From assembly GCF_001423615.1 (NCBI RefSeq), contig NZ_LMOU01000002.1, positions 687,865-751,864 on the forward strand: DNA of 64,000 bases, given 5' to 3'. Positions 1 to 7,458 of the stretch are shown piece by piece. The DNA is from Microbacterium sp. Leaf159 (GTDB taxonomy: Bacteria; Actinomycetota; Actinomycetes; Actinomycetales; Microbacteriaceae). Under the pieces are notes generated by a model that was not told where the DNA came from, did not search any database, and saw only the letters and a list, made by a program, of their open reading frames with translations. Position 1 is the first letter of the stretch; each line of letters begins with the position of its first letter. The translations under genes and the position numbers were made by a program.

Positions 1-589
1 AGGCCGCCCCGCCACGCGGATGGTCGGCGGGAAAGCCGACCAGTCCGTCATCGAGCTGCAGCCTCAGCGTGTTGAACGCGAGGCAGTGCATGTCGTAGGT
101 GGCCACCATGAAGACGAAGTCGATGAGCTGTGGCCGATCGAACTGCTCGGCGAGAAGAGCCCACGTCTCGTCGGCGATGTTGCGGCGCGCGCACATCTCG
201 TCGATCGCACGGACGATGACGGCGTCCTCGTCCGACCAGTCGATCGCTCGGAGGTTCGAGAGCGCTTCGATCTCCTCTTCCGAGAGGCCTGCGTTGCGCC
301 CAAGCAGCCGATGCTGGGCCCACTCGTATTCCCCGCCCCCGAGCCAGGTGGTGCGGATGATCGCCATCTCGCGCACGCGATCGGAGAGCGATGAGTGCTT
401 GAGGTGCGCCGAGAACGGCATCCACCCTCGCACGAGGTCGGGGTGGTTCGCATAGATGCCGAGGATGTTGGACGTCGGCCCCGTCGGCGCGCCCGACTCA
501 GGCCGGCGAGCCCCGATCACAGAGATCGCGTCCCACATCTCATCGCTCCATTGCGCCGCCGGCAGCGGGGGAATCCTGGATTCGGTCAT
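1..589 (-). CDS. Carboxymuconolactone decarboxylase (CMD) family protein, 3' end outside window
   Basis: Open from an ATG at 589 to the window edge without a stop; about 196 residues are visible, beginning MTESRIPPLPAAQWSDEMWD. The helical pattern with REMAIIRTTWLGGGEYEWAQH, then AGLSEEEIEAL, is that of the AhpD/CMD fold, but no CxxC redox pair is seen, so it resembles the non-redox CMD-like proteins often found in catabolic clusters. An AGGAGC ribosome site lies about 4 nt upstream. It is divergent from the IclR gene and probably belongs to the same regulon. Exact reaction unknown. Confidence 0.8.
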   Translation of the reverse strand, partial: MTESRIPPLPAAQWSDEMWDAISVIGARRPESGAPTGPTSNILGIYANHPDLVRGWMPFSAHLKHSSLSDRVREMAIIRTTWLGGGEYEWAQHRLLGRNAGLSEEEIEALSNLRAIDWSDEDAVIVRAIDEMCARRNIADETWALLAEQFDRPQLIDFVFMVATYDMHCLAFNTLRLQLDDGLVGFPADHPRGGAA

Positions 590-743
590 GGTTGCTCCTA
601 GCTCGACTCCAGGAGCCGCCACCGTCGCTTCGCCAGCGAACCTCGGGCGGCCCGCTGATAACATGCGCCGTATGCCTCCAGAGGATCTCAGGGGGTTCGC
701 GACGTCGCGTGCTCCTCAGAGTCATGTGGTCCAGATGGATTGC

Positions 744-778
744 GTTTCGTTAAACGAAACACGCGTTGCGTTACGCGT
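744..778. promoter_or_regulatory. IclR-type operator between CMD and iclR-like genes
   Basis: GTTTCGTTAAACGAAAC at 744-760 is a perfect palindrome around one central base. A second element starts 21 nt later: GTTGCGTTA at 765-773, inside the imperfect palindrome 761-778 (arms ACGCG/CGCGT). The same 17-bp pattern recurs at 1763, 7148 and 7344. The location between the divergent CMD and regulator genes suggests autoregulation. IclR-family proteins commonly bind such GTT..AAC palindromes; assignment to the adjacent regulator is inference. Confidence 0.65.
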
Positions 779-846
779 TTATGTCAGATTGCCCCGGAGC
801 GGCATCTCCTGTCAAGAGAGGCCACCGCAGAAAGAGCGAGGACGCC

Positions 847-1671
847 ATGCCCCCCGTCACCGAATCGCCCGATTCCGAGAACGCCACGCACAGACGACAG
901 CCGCTCGCGCGCGGTATCGAACTGCTCACACTGATCATCGACAGCGATCAGGACTCCCATGGCGTGCGTGAACTCGCAGGCCGCATGAACGTGAGCCCGA
1001 GCACGGCACATCGCCTCATCACAGATCTCGAACGGCTGGGGATGGTCGCACGCACGCCGACCGGGACGTACCAGCTGGGCGATGAGTTCCTCAGGCTCGC
1101 ATGGAGCACGTCGGCTCAGCACCCGCTCCACGAACTCGCGTCTCGCACACTCGAGCGACTCAGCGCGACGACCGGCGAGACCTCGTTCTTCAGCTCCTTC
1201 AGCCAGCTGCGGGCTCGGATGATGTTCACCCTGACCGCAGAATCCCCCCACCCACTCCGGTATGTGATCCCGCTCCACGAATGGCTCCCTCTGCACGCGG
1301 GTGCGAGCGGTCTCGCGATTCTCGCCTTCGCTCCTGAGGAGGTCAGGCAGCGCGTGATCGAGGGCGAGCTCGAGGCGAAGACCGATCGCACGAGCGTCGA
1401 CGCGGAAGAGCTGCTCAAGCGCTTGGAAACGGTGAAGAGCCAGGGATACTGCGTCAGCCACGGAGAGCGCATCAGCGGCGCGGTGGCAGTGGCGGCGCCG
1501 GTGTTCAGCAACACACGCGTGGTCGGCTCGACGGGGGTCTCGCTCCCGGAGTCACGCTTCAATGCCTCACAACTCGACTCTTTGATCGCCACCGTCGTGT
1601 CGAGCGCCGAGGAGCTCACGCTCGGCTACAGAGACGACACCTTCCGGTTCTCCAACCGCTCAGGCGTGTAG
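847..1671 (+). CDS. IclR family transcriptional regulator
   Basis: A 274-residue protein starting at the ATG at 847, preceded by a GCGAGG ribosome site; longer in-frame starts at 766 and 781 lack one and would run into the operator. The N-terminal winged helix (about residues 20-85: GIELLTLIIDSDQDSHGVRE, then NVSPSTAHRLITDLERLG) is followed by the C-terminal ligand-binding IclR domain (HAGASGLAILAF, then ISGAVAVAAPVF). IclR proteins sense small aromatic or aliphatic metabolites and act as dimers or tetramers. Its position among P450, CoA and transport genes that share one palindrome makes it the likely controller of the whole 1-16.9 kb block. Confidence 0.9.
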   Translation: MPPVTESPDSENATHRRQPLARGIELLTLIIDSDQDSHGVRELAGRMNVSPSTAHRLITDLERLGMVARTPTGTYQLGDEFLRLAWSTSAQHPLHELASRTLERLSATTGETSFFSSFSQLRARMMFTLTAESPHPLRYVIPLHEWLPLHAGASGLAILAFAPEEVRQRVIEGELEAKTDRTSVDAEELLKRLETVKSQGYCVSHGERISGAVAVAAPVFSNTRVVGSTGVSLPESRFNASQLDSLIATVVSSAEELTLGYRDDTFRFSNRSGV

Positions 1672-1762
1672 CGCCGACTCCACTCCTGGCGCTCCGCCGC
1701 CAGACGATTGACACGAAGGGTCTGAGCGACTCATACTTGATGTTGCGTTAGAAAGACCAACC

Positions 1763-1779
1763 GTTCCGTTTTACGGAAC
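1763..1779. promoter_or_regulatory. IclR-type operator upstream of the first P450
   Basis: GTTCCGTTTTACGGAAC has 7-bp perfect arms around TTT and lies 41 nt before the P450 start. A half-site GTTGCGTTA at 1742-1750 begins 21 nt upstream, mirroring the 21-nt spacing of paired sites before the regulator gene. Confidence 0.65.
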
Positions 1780-1820
1780 ATGCGTGGTCTTCCTGTTTCT
1801 CGCCACAGAGAGAGTGTTCA

Positions 1821-2990
1821 ATGACGAAGACAACCTTTTCGACTCGCCGGAGCGACCCGTACGGCCCTCCCGCCGCCCATCGACGGCTTCAGGCAGAAGA
1901 GCCGATCGCCCATCTCGACTGGGTCGAGCGGGGCGGCGACGTCTGGACCGTCGCCCGGTATGAAGATGTGCGAGCGATGCTGGGCGATACGCGATTCAGC
2001 TCGGATCGCTCTCGACCCGAGCATCCTGCCCATCCGGCCTACAGTCCGCGAAGCCACCCCGGTCGCATCATCGAGATGGATCCCCCGTCGCACAGCGCGA
2101 ATCGCGGGCGGGTGATGGGCGAGTTCACCGTGAAGAAGATCTCTGCCATGCGACCTCGGATCGAGCAGATCGTGAACGAGACGATCGATGCGATGATCGC
2201 GGGCGGAAACGAGGGAGACTTCGTCGAACTCCTCTCTCTCCCGGTCCCGTCGATGGTGATCGCCGACCTCCTCGACGTCCCCGAAGAGGATCACGCGTTC
2301 TTCCAGGAGAAGGCCGGGATCTTCTCAGACGGACTTGGTGCGCTGTCCGACAAGCAGAAGGCCTCCGCCGACATCGTCGATTACATCGCGACCCTCGTGG
2401 ATGCTCGCATCACGGCACCCGGAGAAGACATCCTCAGCCGTCAGCTGGCCGCGGGAGCGAGCCGCGAAGAGGCGATCGGGCTCGGACACCTGCTCCTCAT
2501 CGCCGGTCACGAGACCACGAGCAACATGATCTCGCTCTCGGTCATGACCCTGCTCGACAAGCCTGAGCTTCGCGAACAGCTCGAGAACGACCCGGCACTG
2601 ATTCCCGGTGCCGTCGAAGAGCTGCTGCGGTACTACACGATCGCCGAGACGGGAGGGCTGCGGCTGGCGATCGAGGACATCGAGCTCCATGGCGTCACCA
2701 TCCCCTCCGGCTCGGTCGTGGCTGCACTCACCAACACCGCGAACCGCGACCCCGAGGTCTTTCCGGATCCCGACCGCATCGACTTCACCCGCGGCGCGCG
2801 CAACCACGTCGCGTTCGGATTCGGGCCGCACCAATGCCTGGGGCAGAACGTCGCGCGGCTCGAGCTCGTGATCGTCCTGGAGATCCTTTTCAAGAGACTC
2901 CCCGACCTCAAGCTCTCCGTTCCGGTCTCCGACCTCGCACTGAAGGAGTACAGCAACTTCGGCGTGCAGAAGATGCCCGTCACCTGGTAG
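1821..2990 (+). CDS. Cytochrome P450 (389 aa)
   Basis: Soluble bacterial class I P450 of normal length (389 aa). The I-helix oxygen-activation motif AGHETT is at 228-233, the K-helix ExxR at E267-R270, and the haem loop FGFGPHQCLGQN has its thiolate at Cys339. No membrane anchor is seen. It needs electrons from a ferredoxin; one is encoded convergently (3170-3373), but no ferredoxin reductase is in the window. The ATG at 1821 is preceded by an AGAGAG-rich weak ribosome site. The operator 41 nt upstream places it under the IclR-type regulator. Substrate unknown; probably the compound imported by the neighbouring ABC system. Confidence 0.93.
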   Translation: MTKTTFSTRRSDPYGPPAAHRRLQAEEPIAHLDWVERGGDVWTVARYEDVRAMLGDTRFSSDRSRPEHPAHPAYSPRSHPGRIIEMDPPSHSANRGRVMGEFTVKKISAMRPRIEQIVNETIDAMIAGGNEGDFVELLSLPVPSMVIADLLDVPEEDHAFFQEKAGIFSDGLGALSDKQKASADIVDYIATLVDARITAPGEDILSRQLAAGASREEAIGLGHLLLIAGHETTSNMISLSVMTLLDKPELREQLENDPALIPGAVEELLRYYTIAETGGLRLAIEDIELHGVTIPSGSVVAALTNTANRDPEVFPDPDRIDFTRGARNHVAFGFGPHQCLGQNVARLELVIVLEILFKRLPDLKLSVPVSDLALKEYSNFGVQKMPVTW

Positions 2991-3000
2991 CCACCTCGGG

Positions 3001-3050
3001 CGGCAGGTAGAAGGCGGAGGCGACTTGTCGCCTCCGCCTTCTACCTGCCG
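3001..3050. terminator. Very long perfect hairpin after P450
   Basis: Arms 3001-3023 and 3028-3050 are a perfect 23-bp inverted repeat with a CTTG loop, starting 10 nt after the P450 stop. No T-run follows, so it may act as a bidirectional or Rho-assisted terminator, or protect the 3' end. It is the first of three tandem hairpins in this convergent gap. Confidence 0.6.
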
Positions 3051-3107
3051 GTTCCGGAGCGGATGCACTTTCCACACGCCTCGTAGCGCAGCACAGGTAG
3101 CGGCAGA

Positions 3108-3146
3108 AGACGCCGTGTCGACACCCGAGGTGTCGGCACGGCGTCT
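3108..3146. terminator. Second hairpin in convergent gap
   Basis: Arms 3108-3125 and 3129-3146 pair over 18 bp with a single G-T wobble position and a 3-nt CGA loop. Confidence 0.5.
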
Positions 3147-3148
3147 CG

Positions 3149-3179
3149 CGTGTCCTGAGAAGCGTCGTCTCAGGACACG
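3149..3179. terminator. Third hairpin, overlapping the ferredoxin 3' end
   Basis: Arms CGTGTCCTGAGA (3149-3160) and its complement (3168-3179) form 12 bp around a 7-nt loop. The right arm contains the end of the ferredoxin gene, so it would terminate the leftward operon at its stop codon. Confidence 0.5.
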
Positions 3180-3373
3180 GCGGTGGCTGCCTTCGCGATC
3201 GCACGTGTCGGGCAGACGTCGATGGCCATCTGGATCTTCTCCGCGGAATCTCCGTCGTCGGAGATGACGACCGCGATGCTGTCCTCATCCAGGTCGAACG
3301 TGGCAGGCGCATAGAAGGTGCATTGCCCCGACCCCATGCATCGATCCCGGTCGACGGAGAGCGACTCGCTCAC
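3170..3373 (-). CDS. 3Fe-4S ferredoxin, P450 redox partner
   Basis: A 67-residue single-cluster ferredoxin. CMGSGQC (Cys12, Cys18) and CPTRAI (about Cys54) supply three cysteines, with no fourth cluster cysteine, which is the pattern of 3Fe-4S ferredoxins that serve actinobacterial P450s. The start ATG overlaps the preceding P450 stop by 4 nt (ATGA), so the two are translationally coupled, and the 431-aa P450 is its most likely partner. It may also serve the 389-aa P450. It ends within a hairpin. Confidence 0.93.
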   Translation of the reverse strand: MSESLSVDRDRCMGSGQCTFYAPATFDLDEDSIAVVISDDGDSAEKIQMAIDVCPTRAIAKAATAVS

Positions 3374-4665
3374 GACCCGCTCGCCTCTGTGAACCGGAGG
3401 TAGAGGTGCTGGTGCCCCCGGAACTTGTAACTGCGGATCAGATCCCAGTCCCGCTCATCCTTCGCCCCGTGGTGCGCATCGTCCACGGTGATGCTGCTCG
3501 TGCGCGCAAGCAGTCGCTGAATCGAGAACACCGCCTCGGCCCGAGCCAGCGGAGCACCGGGGCAGGTATGGATGCCGCGACCGAAAGCGAGGTGCTGACG
3601 CGCGTTGGAGCGCTTGACGTCGAACTCGGCGGCGTTCTCGAAGAGCTTCTCGTCTCGGCCGGCGGCGCCGTGCAACAGCATCACGTTGGTGCCTGGCGCA
3701 AGCGTGAGTCCGCCGAGCTCGGTGGGCTTCTTGACCACGCGGAAAGAGCCCTTGATGGGCGCCTCGACGCGAAGGACCTCTTCGATGAATGCGGGCACGA
3801 GATTCGGCTCACGCCGCAACAGGTCCTGCAGATCGGCGTCGTCGGCGATGCGCTGCAGGCAGATGCCCATCAGCTGCACCGTCGTCTCCTGACCCGCGGC
3901 GAACATGTTCGCCGCGATGCGCGCGACCTCCAGAGGCTGCGGAAGCGTGCCGTCGGGGAACGCGCCGAGCGCGAGCCCCGTGAGCACGTCCTCCTGCGGC
4001 TCGGCACGACGTTCTTCGATCTTCTCGACGAAGTACTCGTACATGCGCTCGAGACTGTTGTGGTGATTGGTCTGGAGCTCGAGGTTTCCGAGCACCGGTC
4101 CAGCCGGCCCGCTCGCGAAGACCTCGATGAGCATCGGGAAGTCCGCTTCGGGGACTCCGAGAAGGTCCCCCACCGCAAGGATGGTGTACTTCTTCGCATA
4201 GTCCCAGATGAACTCGCATTCCCCCTGAGGAAGGAGATCGTCGAGATAGCGATCCGCCATCCGCTTGAGGAACTCCTCGTTCTCCTTCAACCTCTTGGGC
4301 GTGATGAGTCCCATGAGCACGGCGCGATGCGACGTGTGCATCGGAGGGTCGAAGGTGACGATCTGGTCGCTCGAGGAGAAGGAGTCACGATGCTGCTCGA
4401 GCAGATCGGAGATGTCGTCTCCCGTGACCTCGAACGGCAGATCGAGGATCGGGCCCCCCGTGCGGTTGATCGAAGAGTACACATCGGGCTGGTGATAGAC
4501 CTGGAGAGCTTCCTCGTACCCCGTCACGATCACCACGCCGTACTTGGGTTCACGGAACACCGGATGGTGCTTCACCATGTAGTCGAAGTACGGCTCGGCA
4601 TGGGCCGCGATCTCCGGGTCCGTGAAGAAGTCGGATTCGAGTGGATTGATATCGACAGTGCTCAT
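3370..4665 (-). CDS. Cytochrome P450 (431 aa)
   Basis: A second soluble P450, unrelated at subfamily level to the one at 1821. The I-helix motif AAGQETT is at 256-262, ExxR at E296-R299, and the haem loop FGRGIHTCPGAPLARAE has Cys368. The region FDPPMHTSHRAVLMGLITPK is conserved in many actinobacterial P450s of xenobiotic or sterol-type catabolism. It is the third gene of the leftward operon SDR, aldehyde dehydrogenase, P450, ferredoxin and overlaps the ferredoxin start. It probably performs the initial hydroxylation whose alcohol and aldehyde products are handled by the two upstream genes; that order is inference. Confidence 0.93.
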   Translation of the reverse strand: MSTVDINPLESDFFTDPEIAAHAEPYFDYMVKHHPVFREPKYGVVIVTGYEEALQVYHQPDVYSSINRTGGPILDLPFEVTGDDISDLLEQHRDSFSSSDQIVTFDPPMHTSHRAVLMGLITPKRLKENEEFLKRMADRYLDDLLPQGECEFIWDYAKKYTILAVGDLLGVPEADFPMLIEVFASGPAGPVLGNLELQTNHHNSLERMYEYFVEKIEERRAEPQEDVLTGLALGAFPDGTLPQPLEVARIAANMFAAGQETTVQLMGICLQRIADDADLQDLLRREPNLVPAFIEEVLRVEAPIKGSFRVVKKPTELGGLTLAPGTNVMLLHGAAGRDEKLFENAAEFDVKRSNARQHLAFGRGIHTCPGAPLARAEAVFSIQRLLARTSSITVDDAHHGAKDERDWDLIRSYKFRGHQHLYLRFTEASGS

Positions 4666-4692
4666 GATCGTCCTTTGCTCGGATCTCGACGT

Positions 4693-6192
4693 CTACGCGA
4701 ACTGCGCGGGGGGCGCGTCCATCAGTACGGTCTTCGGCTCGAGGTATGCCGAGACGCCCATCTCGCCACCCTCTCGCCCGTAGCCTGATTCCTTGACGCC
4801 GCCGAAGCCGATCAACAAGGACTCGACCTTGAAGCCGTTGTGCCCGACGGTGCCGGCACGCAGTCTTCGAGCGACATTCCACGCACGGTCCGGATCGTCG
4901 GAGAAGACCGCAGAGTTGAGACCGAAGGGTGTGCCGTTCGCGATCTCGATCGCGTCGTCCTCGTCGTCTGCCGCGATGATCGACACCACAGGGCCGAAGA
5001 TCTCCTCCTGCGCGATCGTCGCGTTGCGGTCGACGTTCGCGAAGACGGTCGGCTCGACGTACCATCCTCGGTCCATGTGCTCGGGCTTCTTTCCTCCCGT
5101 GACCAGGGTCGCTCCTTCTTCGCTTCCCTTTCGGATGTATCCGAGGATGCTCTCCTGCTGGCGCTGCAGTGCGACGGGGCCCATTTGCGTCTCCGACGCG
5201 AACGGATCCCCCACGCGCACCTCGGCGAACTTCGCGCCGAGGAGATCGGCGAACTCCGCGTGCTTCTTCTTCGGCACGACCACACGGGTCAGCGACGAGC
5301 AGTTCTGCCCGGACAACGACACCTCCTGCCCGGTGATCACGGCTGCGACCCTCTCGAGGTCGTAGTCGTCGAGGACAACGGCTGCCGACTTGCCGCCGAG
5401 CTCGAGCGTGAACCGGCCCAGGTGCTCGCTCGCGGCGACGGCGATCTTCTTGCCCACCTCGCTCGAACCGGTGAAGCCGATCTTGTTCACCCGCGGATCA
5501 CGAACCAGCTGCTCGGTCACCCCGCGACGTCCCGTCACGACGTTGAGCACTCCTGGGGGCAGGCCGATCTCCTGCGCGATCTCCGCCAGGACGAGCAGTT
5601 CGCCCGGAGCCTCGGGCGGAAGCTTCAGCACGACCGTGCAGCCGGTCAGCAGCGCCGGCGCGATCTTCCAGGTCGCAAGGGAGAGGGGCGTGTTCCAGGG
5701 CACGATGGCCGCGACGACGCCGATCGGCTCCTGCACGACGGCAGACCAGTTCGCCATCGGCGACTCCGCCGGTCGAACCCAGGGATACGTCTCCGCGAGA
5801 TCTGCGTAGAAGTCGTATGCAGTCGGCACCCGCTGCATCGACATCTGGGCCATCGCGAAGGTCGGCCCCGTCTGCCGTGTCCAGTACGTGGCCATCTCTT
5901 CGCTTCGCGCGCGCAGTCCTGCGGCGAGCTTTCGGAGATACTCGGCTCTGACCGACGGGTCGAGGAAGGACCAATCGGTGTGATCGAAAGCATGACGAGC
6001 GGCAGCGATCGCCGCATCCATGTCATCCGGGCCTGCCTGGGCAACGCTGTAGAAGACGTCCTCCGTCGCCGAGTCGACGATCTCGAACTGGGGCAGGTCT
6101 CCCCTCGGGGAGACCCAGTCGCCGTTGATGAAGAACTTGTCAGGACTGTGGAGCGCCACTGACCTGCTGCGGAATGTCTGAGGATCGGTCAC
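4693..6192 (-). CDS. NAD(P)-dependent aldehyde dehydrogenase
   Basis: A complete 499-residue ALDH superfamily enzyme. Visible motifs are PWNTP (Asn167, oxyanion), FTGSSEVGK (240-248, cofactor loop), LELGGKS with the general base Glu264, and GQNCSS with the nucleophile Cys298. It oxidises an aldehyde to a carboxylate, which fits conversion of a P450-derived alcohol (through the SDR) to an acid that the CaiB-type transferase could activate. It lies 27 nt upstream of the 431-aa P450 and 43 nt downstream of the SDR on the same strand. Confidence 0.93.
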   Translation of the reverse strand: MTDPQTFRSRSVALHSPDKFFINGDWVSPRGDLPQFEIVDSATEDVFYSVAQAGPDDMDAAIAAARHAFDHTDWSFLDPSVRAEYLRKLAAGLRARSEEMATYWTRQTGPTFAMAQMSMQRVPTAYDFYADLAETYPWVRPAESPMANWSAVVQEPIGVVAAIVPWNTPLSLATWKIAPALLTGCTVVLKLPPEAPGELLVLAEIAQEIGLPPGVLNVVTGRRGVTEQLVRDPRVNKIGFTGSSEVGKKIAVAASEHLGRFTLELGGKSAAVVLDDYDLERVAAVITGQEVSLSGQNCSSLTRVVVPKKKHAEFADLLGAKFAEVRVGDPFASETQMGPVALQRQQESILGYIRKGSEEGATLVTGGKKPEHMDRGWYVEPTVFANVDRNATIAQEEIFGPVVSIIAADDEDDAIEIANGTPFGLNSAVFSDDPDRAWNVARRLRAGTVGHNGFKVESLLIGFGGVKESGYGREGGEMGVSAYLEPKTVLMDAPPAQFA

Positions 6193-6235
6193 GAGATTTC
6201 CTTACTGTGAAAGTGTGAACGGACGTCGTCGTCCA

Positions 6236-7114
6236 CTACGACTGCTTCGCCAGGGACTGTGCGAATGTCCAGCGGGTACGCATGGGATTGATGCCCGCGA
6301 GCTCGAGGGCATTCATCCCGTAGTCCACGTCGAGGAAGACACCGGAGATGAAGCCGGCGAGGTCGCTCCCGAGGAAGACGAGGGCCTTCGCCATGTCCCC
6401 GGGCTCGGCAAGCCGCCCGGCGGGTCCAGTGCTCGCTGCCTTGAGATTGTCGAGACCGCCACGCTGCTCGGCGAAGTCGCCGAGCATCCCTGTCGCCGTC
6501 ATCGACGGCAGAACCGCGTTGACGCGCACCTTCTTCGCCGCGAACGTCTCGACTCGCTCGGCGACCAGGAGGTTGAGCGCGCGCTTGGACAGCATGTAGC
6601 CCACGAACCCGGCGAGCTCGCCCCCGTGCTCCTCATCGAAGCGCGCGGTGAGGTCCACGAGGTCGTCCCAAGAACGCTCGGGAGCGGTGAAGGGCGTCAG
6701 CTCGTCACGGATCTCGGGGAACTCCCATCGAAGGCCCCCCGCCGAGGTGACGTATGCGATCGATCCACCTGGCGCGATCCGATCGACGAGATACCGATCG
6801 GTGATGTACTTGTTGGCGATGAAGTTCACGGTGAACGTGTCGAGGAACGACGTGTGGACACCGGCCAGGCCGGCCACCCCGAAGAAGGCATCGAATGTGT
6901 CGGGCAGCGCCCGGAAGAGCTCGTCGATCGACGCCTTGTCGCTGAGGTCCGCAACGAGCGATCGCGTGACGCCCGGCACGTTGGACGCGACACGATCGAT
7001 CGCGTAGACGTCTGCTCCGAGTTCGACGAGCGACTCCGTCAATGCGCGGGCCATTCCCGAGGCGGCGCCTGTGACGACGCACGTTCTGCCCTGGTAGCCG
7101 AGTAGATCCGTCAT
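6236..7114 (-). CDS. Short-chain dehydrogenase/reductase (SDR)
   Basis: A classical Rossmann SDR, 292 aa from the ATG at 7114; an open frame extends to 7267 but would run through the promoter and operator. The cofactor motif TGAASGM is at 15-21, with catalytic Ser124, Tyr173 and Lys177 (YMLSK). The long segment between Ser and Tyr and the end DVDYGMNALELAG resemble SDRs annotated as 3-alpha- or 20-beta-hydroxysteroid dehydrogenases. It is the first gene of the leftward operon and probably oxidises the hydroxylated P450 product. Actual substrate unknown. Confidence 0.9.
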   Translation of the reverse strand: MTDLLGYQGRTCVVTGAASGMARALTESLVELGADVYAIDRVASNVPGVTRSLVADLSDKASIDELFRALPDTFDAFFGVAGLAGVHTSFLDTFTVNFIANKYITDRYLVDRIAPGGSIAYVTSAGGLRWEFPEIRDELTPFTAPERSWDDLVDLTARFDEEHGGELAGFVGYMLSKRALNLLVAERVETFAAKKVRVNAVLPSMTATGMLGDFAEQRGGLDNLKAASTGPAGRLAEPGDMAKALVFLGSDLAGFISGVFLDVDYGMNALELAGINPMRTRWTFAQSLAKQS

Positions 7115-7147
7115 ATGAAAGACATCCTTGTCATGTAGATGAGGGCC

Positions 7148-7187
7148 GTTCCTTATTACAGAACATCTTGACTGTTTAAAGGAACAG
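7148..7187. promoter_or_regulatory. IclR-type operator(s) of the leftward SDR operon
   Basis: GTTCCTTATTACAGAAC at 7148-7164 matches the local palindrome with 4-bp outer arms GTTC/GAAC. A second imperfect palindrome, CTGTTTAAAGGAACAG, lies at 7172-7187. Both are 34-73 nt upstream of the SDR start. Confidence 0.55.
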
Positions 7188-7323
7188 ATAGATATTCGCA
7201 TATCGCCGCACGGGAAGTCAATCACTCGCGGCCCTCGACTCTCTCCCGCGTTGCACACGCCTGACAACTACGGCACATCTGCTCTTGACAACGCTCGAGC
7301 GAGTCGGGCATGCTGGCCAAGCT

Positions 7324-7360
7324 GTTCGTATTACCGAACTTGCGTTCCGTTATAAAGAAC
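7324..7360. promoter_or_regulatory. IclR-type tandem operators of the rightward ABC operon
   Basis: GTTCGTATTACCGAAC (7324-7339) and GTTCCGTTATAAAGAAC (7344-7360) lie in tandem, starts 20 nt apart, about 30-65 nt before the first possible start codon at 7390. They complete the set of palindromes at every promoter of the island. Confidence 0.6.
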
Positions 7361-7389
7361 AGCAGCACCCGTCCGACGAAGGAGTCGAA

Positions 7390-7458
7390 TTGAGTACGGA
7401 CACTGCAGGCACCGCTGAGGCGGAGAGCACGATCCTCGGGGGTCGTGATGTGGTCTAA
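7390..7458 (+). CDS. Putative 22-aa leader peptide overlapping the permease start
   Basis: TTG at 7390 follows GAAGGAGTC, a good ribosome site, and opens a 22-codon frame (MSTDTAGTAEAESTILGG, ending GRDVV) that stops at 7456-7458, overlapping the permease ATG at 7448 in another frame. It could couple translation of the permease to the leader. It may equally be an unused frame; no homology is claimed. Confidence 0.35.
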   Translation: MSTDTAGTAEAESTILGGRDVV

